Assembly (NCBI GenBank): GCA_013298205.1
Contig: JAAFJZ010000090.1
Location: 1 to 8,696, forward strand
Length of the DNA stretch: 8,696 nucleotides
Reading direction: 5' to 3'
From: Cytophagales bacterium
GTDB taxonomy: Bacteria; Bacteroidota; Bacteroidia; Cytophagales; UBA9547
Under the pieces are notes generated by a model that did not search any database, had not been told where the DNA came from, and saw only the letters and a program-made list of their open reading frames with translations. A program made the position numbers and the translations under genes. Of the stretch, positions 1-7,105 are shown one piece after another (the first letter of the stretch is position 1; every line of letters starts with the position of its first letter).

Positions 1-2
1 TA

Positions 3-1985
3 AAGATAAAGGAAATTATTTTAGAGGGAAATCAGATTCTTAAAGACAAAGTAATTTTTGCTAAACTTAAAAATACAAAAAAGAAAGTACCTTTTAGAAT
101 CTGGCATACCTCAAAGTATCAAAAATTAAAATACGAAGAAGACAAACAAAAGTTAATTGAACATTATAATACGTTGGGCCATAGAGATATGCAAATTGTA
201 AAAGATAGTGTTTATTTGATTAATGATAAATTGATAGGTATAAAATTAGTACTTGAAGAAGGCAAAAAATATTATTTCGGAGATATTGTTTGGAAAGGTA
301 ATGATTTGTATGATTCTACATTACTTTCTGGTGTTTTGGGAATTAATAAAGGAGAAGTTTATAATTTTCAAAATTTAGAAAAAAGACTACATTACAACCC
401 AACAGGTGCAGACGTTAGCTCTTTATATATGGATGATGGTTATTTATTTTTCACAATTGAGCCTGTAGAAACACAAGTAAATGGAGATTCTATTAATTTA
501 GAAATGAGGATTTATGAAGGCCCTCAAGCGACTATTGATCGAGTTCAAGTTAATGGAAATACCAAAACCTCAGATCATGTAATTTTAAGAGAGATTCGTA
601 CCCAACCGGGCAACAAATTTAGCCGAGCTTTATTGATTCGTTCACAAAGAGAACTTTCACAATTGGGATATTTTGACCCAGAAAAAATCAACATTCAACC
701 GATTCCTCATCCGGAAAAAGGTACAGTTTCAATGGTTTATGATGTGGTAGAAAAACCAAGTGATCAAATTCAGATTTCAGGTGGTTGGGGCGGTTGGTTT
801 GGCTTTGTTGGCACTGTTGGTTTAATGTTTAATAATTTTTCTGCTAGAAATCTATTCAAATTTAGAGAATACAATCCATTACCTTCAGGCGATGGTCAAA
901 GATTGGGATTGAATGTGCAAGCAAATGGTCCTGCGTTTCAAACTTATTCTATGACATTTACTGAGCCTTGGTTGGGAGGAAGAAAACCAAACTCATTTTC
1001 CATTTCATTGAGTCATTCTGTACAAAGAAGGGGAGTTGGATTTTCAGGTGGTTTGGGTGGATTAGGTAGCGGATTTGGTTCTCTAGGAAATAACTTACAA
1101 AACCAAGCTTTACTTGGTGGAAATACAGGAACATTAAATATGACCAGTATAAATATTAGTTTAGGTAGAAGACTAAAATGGCCTGATGATTATTTCATTT
1201 TTACTCATACATTATCTTATACATTATATTATCTAAATAATTTTGCAAATCTATTTCCAGGTATAAGTACAGGTTATTTTAACAACATTGCATTTACAAA
1301 TACTTTATCAAGAAATAGTATAGATAACCCTATTTATCCACGTTCGGGTTCATCTCTTTCGGCTGCATTGAGTTTAACTCCACCTTATAGTTTATTCAGA
1401 GGTTCAAATAGCCAGCTAACTAATAATAAATATGAGTTTGTGGAATACACTAAATTAATGTTTGACATGACTCAATATTTGCCAATTTATAAAAACTTGG
1501 TTTTAGCAACAAGAGCTCATTTAGGCTTTTTGGGTAATTATAACCCAGAATTGGATATTAGTCCCTTTGAAAGATTTATCATGGGAGGCAGCGGAATTGC
1601 AGGAATGGGCTTTATGCTAGGGTATGACATTATAGGTTTAAGAGGATATCAAGATAATTCTATAGGTAGAGATTATACCAATCTAGGTCGAACAGGTGGA
1701 GTTGTATATAATAAATTTGTAATGGAACTTAGATATCCAATTACTTTAAATCCATCAGCTACTGTTTTTGTTCTTGCTTTTGCTGAGGGAGGAAATAATT
1801 GGTTAAGTTACAATGAATTTAATCCTTTTTCGTTATACAAAACAGCAGGCTTGGGCGCAAGAGTTTTTATGCCTGCATTTGGTATGTTGGGAGTAGATTG
1901 GGGTTATGGTTTAGATACTTATCCTGGAAATCCTTCTGCAAATCAACAAAGATTTACCTTTTCAATTGGTCAGCAAATTAGATAA
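3..1985 (+). CDS. bamA: Outer membrane protein assembly factor BamA, 5' end outside window
   Basis: This is the C-terminal 660 residues of the Omp85-family insertase that folds and inserts beta-barrel proteins into the outer membrane. The frame is open from base 3 and stops at 1983-1985. Its first visible residues already form a POTRA repeat (KIKEIILEGNQ...), so the ttg at 174 is not a real start and the gene begins to the left. In visible numbering: the end of one POTRA at about 1-86, a second at about 91-173, a last one at about 175-252 (IDRVQVNGNTKT ... SQLGYFDPE), then the 16-strand barrel from about 255. The conserved L6 barrel motif appears as GLRGYQ at about residues 545-550. A full Bacteroidota BamA has about 800-900 residues, so roughly 200 are missing. 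Odd points are a Gly-rich loop (about 343-375) and an end in IGQQIR rather than an aromatic residue. Family assignment is secure. Confidence 0.95.
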   Translation, partial: KIKEIILEGNQILKDKVIFAKLKNTKKKVPFRIWHTSKYQKLKYEEDKQKLIEHYNTLGHRDMQIVKDSVYLINDKLIGIKLVLEEGKKYYFGDIVWKGNDLYDSTLLSGVLGINKGEVYNFQNLEKRLHYNPTGADVSSLYMDDGYLFFTIEPVETQVNGDSINLEMRIYEGPQATIDRVQVNGNTKTSDHVILREIRTQPGNKFSRALLIRSQRELSQLGYFDPEKINIQPIPHPEKGTVSMVYDVVEKPSDQIQISGGWGGWFGFVGTVGLMFNNFSARNLFKFREYNPLPSGDGQRLGLNVQANGPAFQTYSMTFTEPWLGGRKPNSFSISLSHSVQRRGVGFSGGLGGLGSGFGSLGNNLQNQALLGGNTGTLNMTSINISLGRRLKWPDDYFIFTHTLSYTLYYLNNFANLFPGISTGYFNNIAFTNTLSRNSIDNPIYPRSGSSLSAALSLTPPYSLFRGSNSQLTNNKYEFVEYTKLMFDMTQYLPIYKNLVLATRAHLGFLGNYNPELDISPFERFIMGGSGIAGMGFMLGYDIIGLRGYQDNSIGRDYTNLGRTGGVVYNKFVMELRYPITLNPSATVFVLAFAEGGNNWLSYNEFNPFSLYKTAGLGARVFMPAFGMLGVDWGYGLDTYPGNPSANQQRFTFSIGQQIR

Positions 1986-2536
1986 TGTATAAGTTTGTAT
2001 TGATTTTTATATTCATTTTTAACTTAGGGGTTAATGCTTTTTGTCAAAAATTTGGATATATTGATTCTGAATACATATTGAGTAAGGTAAAGGATTATGG
2101 CAAAGCCCAAGGCGAACTTGATAAATTAGCAGCCAAGTGGCAAAGTGAGGTAGATGAATTAAATGGCGAATATTTACGTTTGCTCTCTAATTATAAAGCA
2201 GAAGAAATTTTGCTAACGGAGGATATGAAAAAAGAGAGATTGGATACATTGGCAAAAAAAGAAAAAAAAATGAAAGATTTCCAAAAGAAAACCTTTGGTT
2301 ACAACGGTCTTTATTTTTTAAAGAAACAAGAATTGGTAAAACCAGTACAAGACAAAGTATATACAGCGGTAGAAAAAGTTGCAAAAAAGAAACAATTGCA
2401 AATTATTTTCGATAAAGCCAGTGATATTTATATGATTTATACTGATAAAAAACACGATTACACTGATTATGTTCTTGAAGAGCTAGGCTTGGGAGACGTA
2501 AAAGATGTTGTTGATAATAAACCCAAAAAATTTTAA
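1985..2536 (+). CDS. OmpH/Skp-family periplasmic chaperone, first copy
   Basis: A likely periplasmic chaperone of 183 residues that holds unfolded outer-membrane proteins and delivers them to BamA. A signal peptide is visible (Lys3, hydrophobic 4-18, probable cleavage near VNA-FCQ at 17-21). The mature part opens with the family signature FGYIDSEYIL (23-32), followed by a long charged, Lys/Glu-rich coiled-coil stretch (about 38-100). It closes with the OmpH C-terminal strand region LQIIFDKASDIYMIYTDKK (138-156) and VLEELGL (163-169). The ATG overlaps the bamA stop (TAATG), and no Shine-Dalgarno sequence is seen. Translation is therefore probably coupled to bamA, which fits the bamA-ompH-ompH order common in Bacteroidota. 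Cys20 is near the cleavage site, but the preceding Phe does not fit a lipobox. Length is close to the usual Skp/OmpH size. Confidence 0.9.
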   Translation: MYKFVLIFIFIFNLGVNAFCQKFGYIDSEYILSKVKDYGKAQGELDKLAAKWQSEVDELNGEYLRLLSNYKAEEILLTEDMKKERLDTLAKKEKKMKDFQKKTFGYNGLYFLKKQELVKPVQDKVYTAVEKVAKKKQLQIIFDKASDIYMIYTDKKHDYTDYVLEELGLGDVKDVVDNKPKKF

Positions 2537-2573
2537 CTTTAACCTTTAATTCTAACCCTTAACTAAATTAACT

Positions 2574-3161
2574 ATGAAAAGCAAATTAATTTTATTCGTT
2601 ATCACTCAATTTATTGCGCTTAGCCTATTCGCTCAAACCAAACCATTCAAAATGGGTTACACCAATGTAGATTATATTTTAGGGCTTATGCCTGAAAGTA
2701 AAGGAGTAGAAACAGACATAAAAACTTATAAATCACAATTAGATACTCAGTTACAAACCAAAATTAAAGAGTTTCAAGAAAAAAACGAATCATTTCAAAA
2801 AGGTGCTTCTATGATGTCTGACGTAATTCGTGCAGATAAAGAAAGAGAATTAAAAAATCTTTATGAATCAATTGAAGAATTTCAAAAAAATGCTGAATCT
2901 TCTATGCAAAAGAAACAACTTTCATTGTTGCAACCTCTTTTAGAAAAAATTCAAAAAGCTATCGATGCTGTTTCTGAAGAAGCGGGTTACAGTTATATTT
3001 TTAATTCTGATTCAGGATACGGTTCTACACCTCTTATTCTTCGTGCACCAGAAAATGATAATGTTTCAGATTTAATTTTAAAAAAGCTAGGAATTACACC
3101 TCCTCCAGTTACGCCAAAATCTAAATCAACCTCACCAGTTCCGCCAGCACCTAAAAAATAA
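2574..3161 (+). CDS. OmpH/Skp-family periplasmic chaperone, second copy, Pro-rich tail
   Basis: A second OmpH/Skp-like protein of 195 residues in the same unit, 37 bases after the first copy. It has a clear signal peptide (MKSK, hydrophobic 5-19, cleavage around LFA-QTK at 20-21), then FKMGYTNVDYIL (25-36), equivalent to the GYIDSEYIL signature of its neighbour. A polar coiled coil rich in Lys, Glu and Gln covers about 45-120. The C-terminal OmpH element is AGYSYIFNSDSG (137-148) followed by SDLILKKLGI (165-174). Residues 175-195 are a low-complexity tail rich in Pro, Ser and Lys (TPPPVTPKSKS...) that the first copy lacks. Outside the signature the two copies are clearly divergent, so they are probably an old duplication with different clients or partners. 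An intrinsic terminator follows 20 bases after the stop. Confidence 0.9.
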   Translation: MKSKLILFVITQFIALSLFAQTKPFKMGYTNVDYILGLMPESKGVETDIKTYKSQLDTQLQTKIKEFQEKNESFQKGASMMSDVIRADKERELKNLYESIEEFQKNAESSMQKKQLSLLQPLLEKIQKAIDAVSEEAGYSYIFNSDSGYGSTPLILRAPENDNVSDLILKKLGITPPPVTPKSKSTSPVPPAPKK

Positions 3162-3181
3162 ATTTAATTGTTGGTATTTAT

Positions 3182-3214
3182 AGCCTTTTCAAGTAATATT
3201 TACTTGAAAAGGCT
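3182..3214 (+). terminator. Strong intrinsic terminator after the bamA-ompH-ompH unit
   Basis: A perfect inverted repeat: AGCCTTTTCAAGTAA (3182-3196), a three-base loop TAT (3197-3199), and its exact reverse complement (3200-3214). It is followed by a T-rich run (TGTTTATTAT). A 15-bp stem directly behind an operon end and before the next promoter region is the expected form of a Rho-independent terminator. The U-tract is interrupted by a G and an A, so strength is inferred rather than certain. Confidence 0.85.
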
Positions 3215-3363
3215 TGTTTATTATACGAAATCAAATTTTTCATATTGATATTAATTTTTGCTAATTGACAAATAAAGCGCAATTAAAATTTAACTTGCAA
3301 AAAATAGTTCACTTTTTTAAGAAAATATTAGTTTAACATAAAAATTCCCAACATCCTGTTGTT
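3215..3363 (+). promoter_or_regulatory. Intergenic region upstream of bioB with weak candidate promoter and inverted repeat
   Basis: This AT-rich gap between the terminator and the bioB ATG must hold the bioB promoter if the hairpin terminates. The best fit I can find to the Bacteroidota pattern (TTG, 17-23 bases, TAnnTTTG) is TTG at 3265-3267, a 23-base spacer, and TAACTTG at 3291-3297, which is one T short. The TTG lies inside an inverted repeat, TAATTG (3262-3267) and CAATTA (3280-3285), that could be an operator. No Shine-Dalgarno sequence precedes the ATG. The region holds no ORF or RNA structure that I recognise. Confidence 0.3.
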
Positions 3364-4320
3364 ATGATTAAAAATACTTGGACTAGAACCGAAATAGAAA
3401 AAATATATAATTTGCCCATGATGGAACTTATCTTTCAGGGCTCAACGATACATCGTCAATACCACCAAACAGGTGAGGTACAAGTGTGTACTTTGCTTTC
3501 AGTTAAAACAGGTGGTTGTCCCGAAGATTGTTCCTATTGTCCTCAAGCAGCACGTTATCATACAAATGTAAAAGTACATAAGCTTTTACCTGTTGAAGAA
3601 GTTTTGGCATCAGCACAAGAAGCTAAAAATGAAGGAAGTACACGCTTTTGTATGGGAGCAGCTTGGCGAGAAGTTAGAGATAATAAAGATTTTGATCAAG
3701 TACTAGAAATGGTAAAGGGTGTAAATCATATTGGAATGGAAGTTTGTTGTACCCTTGGTATGCTAACACCCGAACAAGCTACTAAATTAAAAGATGCCGG
3801 ATTATATGCTTATAATCATAATTTGGATACGAGTGAAGAATTTTATGACGAAGTAATTACAACTCGAAATTATGGAGAAAGGTTAGATACTTTAGAAAAT
3901 GTAAGAAAAGCTAAAATATCAGTTTGTTCTGGTGGAATTATTGGAATGGGCGAAACAGACAAAGATAGAATAGGTATGTTACTAACTTTGGCAACTTTAC
4001 CTGAGCATCCTGAATCAGTTCCAGTTAATGCGCTCGTACCTGTAGAAGGTACACCTTTGGAAGACCAAGAAAAAGTTTCTATTTGGGAAATGGTTAGAAT
4101 GATAGCTACTGCTAGAATTATAATGCCCAAAGCTATGGTTAGGCTTTCAGCAGGAAGGGTAAGAATGAATACAGAAGAACAAGCATTATGTTTTATGGCA
4201 GGCGCAAACTCTATTTTTGCTGGAGATAAATTACTTACAACGCCAAATCCAGGTACTAAATCTGATAGAGAAATGTTTGAACTATTAGGACTTACACCTA
4301 GAGAATCTTTTAAGAATTAA
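3364..4320 (+). CDS. bioB: Biotin synthase BioB
   Basis: Radical SAM enzyme of the last biotin step, inserting sulfur into dethiobiotin in the cytoplasm. The 318 residues align with family members from the N-terminus (E. coli BioB has 346), supporting this ATG. The [4Fe-4S] radical SAM motif CxxxCxxC is GCPEDCSYC with Cys52, Cys56 and Cys59. The [2Fe-2S] ligands are also present: Cys96 (RFCMGAAWR), Cys128 in MEVCCTLG, Cys188 (ISVCSGG) and Arg260 (VRLSAGR). The substrate and SAM-site segment YNHNLDTS is at 150-157. All catalytic residues are intact, so the enzyme should be active. No other biotin gene (bioA, D, F, H, C) lies in the window. It is preceded by a terminator and followed 11 bases later by a membrane-protein gene with which it is probably co-transcribed. 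Confidence 0.97.
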   Translation: MIKNTWTRTEIEKIYNLPMMELIFQGSTIHRQYHQTGEVQVCTLLSVKTGGCPEDCSYCPQAARYHTNVKVHKLLPVEEVLASAQEAKNEGSTRFCMGAAWREVRDNKDFDQVLEMVKGVNHIGMEVCCTLGMLTPEQATKLKDAGLYAYNHNLDTSEEFYDEVITTRNYGERLDTLENVRKAKISVCSGGIIGMGETDKDRIGMLLTLATLPEHPESVPVNALVPVEGTPLEDQEKVSIWEMVRMIATARIIMPKAMVRLSAGRVRMNTEEQALCFMAGANSIFAGDKLLTTPNPGTKSDREMFELLGLTPRESFKN

Positions 4321-4331
4321 GTTTTTCGTTC

Positions 4332-5684
4332 ATGTTGCATTCTTTAATTCATAGAAGTAATTATGTTTTTTTTATCCTTTTTTCTGTTATTTTTATCTCT
4401 TTTTATTTATTTAAAAATAGTTTTGGTTTAGTTTCTGTTGGAGAAATAGATATTTGGGCAATTGGTGAAACCATTTGTAATACTCCAAATATTATTTACA
4501 AGGATGTTTTTTTTAATAAATCACCTTTTACAGCATTTCTATATGCCGTTTTATTTTTTGTCTTTGGAAAATCTTATTTTGTAGGTAAGTTTATTGCTAT
4601 TTTACTGGTAATTATTGAAGGTTTACTATTTCACTTTATTATTAAAAAACATGGAATTTTAAAAGAAGACTCTGGTTGGGTTTACATTTCCTTTTTGTGT
4701 ATTTGTCTATGTTTTTTTGAAAATATTTTTTTAAATGAAATAATTTTAGCCAATTTATTTATTCTTTTAAGCTTAGATAGATTAATTGGTTTTCAAAAAA
4801 ATAATCATTCGGATGAAAGTTATTTTATTTTTGGATTGTGGCTTGGATTTAGCATTTTATGTTACAAACAAATATTAATTATAGTTTTACTATATTTATT
4901 AACATTAATTTTTTTTTCTAAAACACAATTTAGACAATATCTAATTGGGTTTCTGGGTTTATTGTTTCCCTTTTCATTTACATTTTTGTATTTTCTTTTT
5001 CAAGATTCTTTATTAAATTTTTCAAGATTCATTTTTCATTTTTCATTTTCTTTATCAAATATTTCTAATGATCCTGTTTTAAATTCATTAATACTTGGTG
5101 CTTTATTTTTTATTATAGTAATTTTAAATTTACTTGGTATAGTAGGAAATATAATAACTGTTAGTTTTAGGTTGGTAATCAAACAATTATTTTTCTTTTA
5201 TTTAATAATTTCGTTAACCAAAATGTTTTTATCTGAAAATAAGTTAGAAAATTTATGGATGTTGGTAATTCCGATTTCATATTTTTCAACTCAATTCATC
5301 TTAGCTTTACGGTTAATAAAATGGAAAGAGTTAATAGCATGGATTATAATATGTTATAGTATGTCTATTTTTTTCTTTCATAAATCTTTAGATATACCAA
5401 AGACAACTTTTCAATTCAAAAATAAAAGAATTTGGGTTAGTTCTTTAAATAAAACTAAATACGAGGATAATTTTATTGGAGGTCCATTTTGGGATTCAAA
5501 TCAATCTAAAATTTTTAAAATTAATAATTATGAAAACGCAGCTAGTTTTTATGAACTATTTGAGGATAATTTACCTGAAATAATTGTTGATGATGCCAAG
5601 ATAATTCCTAATCTATTTGACAAAATTCCTTTATTAGGGATTAAATACAATAAAGTTGATCATTTTTATTATTTAAAAAATTGA
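4332..5684 (+). CDS. Polytopic membrane protein, GT-C/GT39-like, function unknown
   Basis: A 450-residue integral membrane protein with about 11-12 hydrophobic segments (roughly 9-28, 66-104, 116-153, 165-223, 250-298, 308-350) and a soluble tail at 351-450. The first loop looks like GT-C glycosyltransferases of the ArnT/PMT (GT39) type: acidic GEIDIWAIGE (37-46), NIIYKDVFFNKSPFTAFLYA (53-72), then VFGKSYFVGK (77-86). In that family these features bind a polyprenyl-phosphate sugar donor. The tail (LPEIIVDD at 414-421, YYLKN at the end) also resembles the end of such enzymes. The middle (ANLFILLSLDRL, GLWLGFSILCYK) recalls, from memory, uncharacterised Bacteroidota families such as DUF6427. 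It lies 11 bases behind bioB, and composition is very AT-rich with T8-T9 runs. A role in surface glycan transfer is inference; a polymerase or flippase-like protein is possible. Confidence 0.6.
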   Translation: MLHSLIHRSNYVFFILFSVIFISFYLFKNSFGLVSVGEIDIWAIGETICNTPNIIYKDVFFNKSPFTAFLYAVLFFVFGKSYFVGKFIAILLVIIEGLLFHFIIKKHGILKEDSGWVYISFLCICLCFFENIFLNEIILANLFILLSLDRLIGFQKNNHSDESYFIFGLWLGFSILCYKQILIIVLLYLLTLIFFSKTQFRQYLIGFLGLLFPFSFTFLYFLFQDSLLNFSRFIFHFSFSLSNISNDPVLNSLILGALFFIIVILNLLGIVGNIITVSFRLVIKQLFFFYLIISLTKMFLSENKLENLWMLVIPISYFSTQFILALRLIKWKELIAWIIICYSMSIFFFHKSLDIPKTTFQFKNKRIWVSSLNKTKYEDNFIGGPFWDSNQSKIFKINNYENAASFYELFEDNLPEIIVDDAKIIPNLFDKIPLLGIKYNKVDHFYYLKN

Positions 5685-5692
5685 AATTTATA

Positions 5693-5731
5693 GGTTGTTT
5701 CTAATTTATAGGAATATAAACAATCATTTTT
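5693..5731 (+). terminator. Weak hairpin at the convergent gene junction, possible terminator
   Basis: GGTTGTTT (5693-5700) can pair with AAACAATC (5718-5725), giving 8 pairs with one G-U wobble and a 17-base loop. ATTTTT follows at 5726-5731. It lies just past the stop of the membrane-protein gene and extends into the end of the histidine kinase gene. The long loop and weak stem make this a doubtful terminator, but nothing better separates the two convergent genes. Confidence 0.2.
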
Positions 5732-7065
5732 GTACCCAAATTTAAAGTAGAGTCTACAAAAATTTTGCCATTATGCAGCGCAATTATTTTTGATGTAAGG
5801 GGCAATCCAATTCCATGTCCAGGTAAGTTTCTTGTGTTTTTGGATCTAAAAAATGGTTCAAAAATATATTTTTGCTCTTTATATTCTATTCCTACACCTT
5901 TATCTTCAAAAATGATTTCTGCATATTTTTTTGTGAAATTCATACTTATATTTACAATATGATTTTTCGAAAATTTACATCCATTTAAAATCAAGTTAGT
6001 AAACGCAGACTCAAGTAATAAAGGGTTACCATAAGTCTCAAGATTTATTTCTTCTTTTGGTAAAGACTCAAAAACGAAATTAATTCTATAGCTTTTATCA
6101 CTTTTGCTAGCAAAACTAATTGATTTCATAAGTATTTCATCTATTCTAAACTTTTTGAAATTTACTCTTTGATCGTATGAATCTAATTTTGCTAGCTCTA
6201 AAAGTCCGTTAGAAAGGATACTTAAATTATTAATTTCTTCTAAAAGCGACTGCAAAACCATTTGATAATTTTCTAAATCCCGTTCTTGTGATAGTGTTAC
6301 TTCAAGCTGTCCTTTCATTACTGTAAGTGGTGTTCTAAATTCGTGCGAAGCATTAGATAGAAATCCCTTTTGCATTTGAAAAGATTCATCCAAACCTTTA
6401 AGCATAGTATTTATGGTTATTGCTAACTTTTCCAATTCATCTTTACCTTTTCCAGTATCCAATCTTTTACTAAGGTTCTTTACGCTTATTAAATTTGTTT
6501 GGTCCACGATATCAGATATAGGCTTTAATGCTTGTTTGGAAAATAACCAACCTACTCCTCCGGCTACAACCATACTTAATAAAAACCCTATGACTAACAT
6601 CAACATTAAATAATAAAGATTATCCAAACCGAACCTATCTACAGCGCAGCAAATAATGATATAGTTTCTTTTTTTGTATCTATAACTTAGCCCTAGATAT
6701 TCCATTTCTCCTTTTTTATAAAAAAACTCTTTCCTTGTTCTTATTTTAGTAAGTAGGTTTTCATTTGCATCTATAAAACCTTCTGAAGTTTTGAGAATTA
6801 TTTTATTATTTTCATCGTAAACAGCAATCTTTTGATCTGCCAAAGGTTTTAGGTTATTTTGAGAAATTGTACCTAATATGTCTTCGTTTATCTCATCAAT
6901 TTCAATAAGTAACCGTGCAGTTAATTTTGCATTTTCTCTTAATCTTTCTTGAAATTCATTTTCCCTAAAAAAATAAGAAAATTGATATATAAATAAAGAA
7001 TAGCCAAAAAGTAAACAGGCAAAAAGTACTAAAAATCTAAAAGTTAAAACGGATTTTATATTCAT
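5701..7065 (-). CDS. Membrane sensor histidine kinase (HAMP, HisKA, HATPase_c)
   Basis: A complete two-component sensor kinase of 454 residues in the inner membrane. In order: TM1 about 9-32; an extracytoplasmic sensor region about 33-148 with no recognised ligand domain; TM2 about 150-175; a HAMP linker about 176-228 (ALKPISDIVDQ); the HisKA dimerisation helix with the phosphorylated His241 in SNASHEFRTPL; and the ATPase domain. The ATPase domain carries N box NLILNGCKFS (357-366), G1 DKGVGI (388-393), F box FEPFFRS (402-408) and G2 GHGIGLPL (416-423). All catalytic motifs are intact. The ATG lies 40 bases after the fcl stop on the same strand, so it may be read from the gmd-fcl transcript. 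No response regulator adjoins it, unlike most kinases of this type. The signal sensed cannot be inferred. Confidence 0.95.
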   Translation of the reverse strand: MNIKSVLTFRFLVLFACLLFGYSLFIYQFSYFFRENEFQERLRENAKLTARLLIEIDEINEDILGTISQNNLKPLADQKIAVYDENNKIILKTSEGFIDANENLLTKIRTRKEFFYKKGEMEYLGLSYRYKKRNYIIICCAVDRFGLDNLYYLMLMLVIGFLLSMVVAGGVGWLFSKQALKPISDIVDQTNLISVKNLSKRLDTGKGKDELEKLAITINTMLKGLDESFQMQKGFLSNASHEFRTPLTVMKGQLEVTLSQERDLENYQMVLQSLLEEINNLSILSNGLLELAKLDSYDQRVNFKKFRIDEILMKSISFASKSDKSYRINFVFESLPKEEINLETYGNPLLLESAFTNLILNGCKFSKNHIVNISMNFTKKYAEIIFEDKGVGIEYKEQKYIFEPFFRSKNTRNLPGHGIGLPLTSKIIALHNGKIFVDSTLNLGTKMIVYIPIN

Positions 7066-7105
7066 ATTTTTAATTTAAAATGCTTTGAATATAAATTTGA
7101 AAAAT

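Noticed and set aside
174..176. TTG as the start of bamA.
   Set aside because: The frame is open to base 3 and the upstream residues form a POTRA repeat, so the codon is an internal leucine.
2033..2047. Lipobox in the first OmpH-like protein (NAFC, Cys20).
   Set aside because: The residue before the Cys is Phe rather than Gly, Ala or Ser, and OmpH-family proteins are usually soluble; an ordinary signal peptide fits better.
2251..2270. A7 and A9 runs in the first OmpH-like gene as a programmed frameshift site.
   Set aside because: They encode a Lys/Glu-rich coiled coil, the zero frame stays open to a normal OmpH C-terminus, and no stable structure follows.
2187..2384. Minus-strand ORF of 65 codons.
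   Set aside because: It lies wholly antisense to the coiled-coil part of the first OmpH-like gene; its Leu/Phe-rich product is the mirror of Lys-rich codons.
3870..4130. Minus-strand ORF of 86 codons.
   Set aside because: It is antisense to the conserved second half of bioB and shows no family features of its own.
5765..5962. Plus-strand ORF of 65 codons.
   Set aside because: It is a shadow of the ATPase domain of the histidine kinase on the other strand.
6413..6613. Plus-strand ORF of 66 codons.
   Set aside because: It is a shadow of the HAMP region and second membrane segment of the histidine kinase.
7092..7099. TAAATTTG, a perfect match to the Bacteroidota -7 element, plus strand.
   Set aside because: It points into genes that are all on the minus strand and has no TTG at the right distance upstream.
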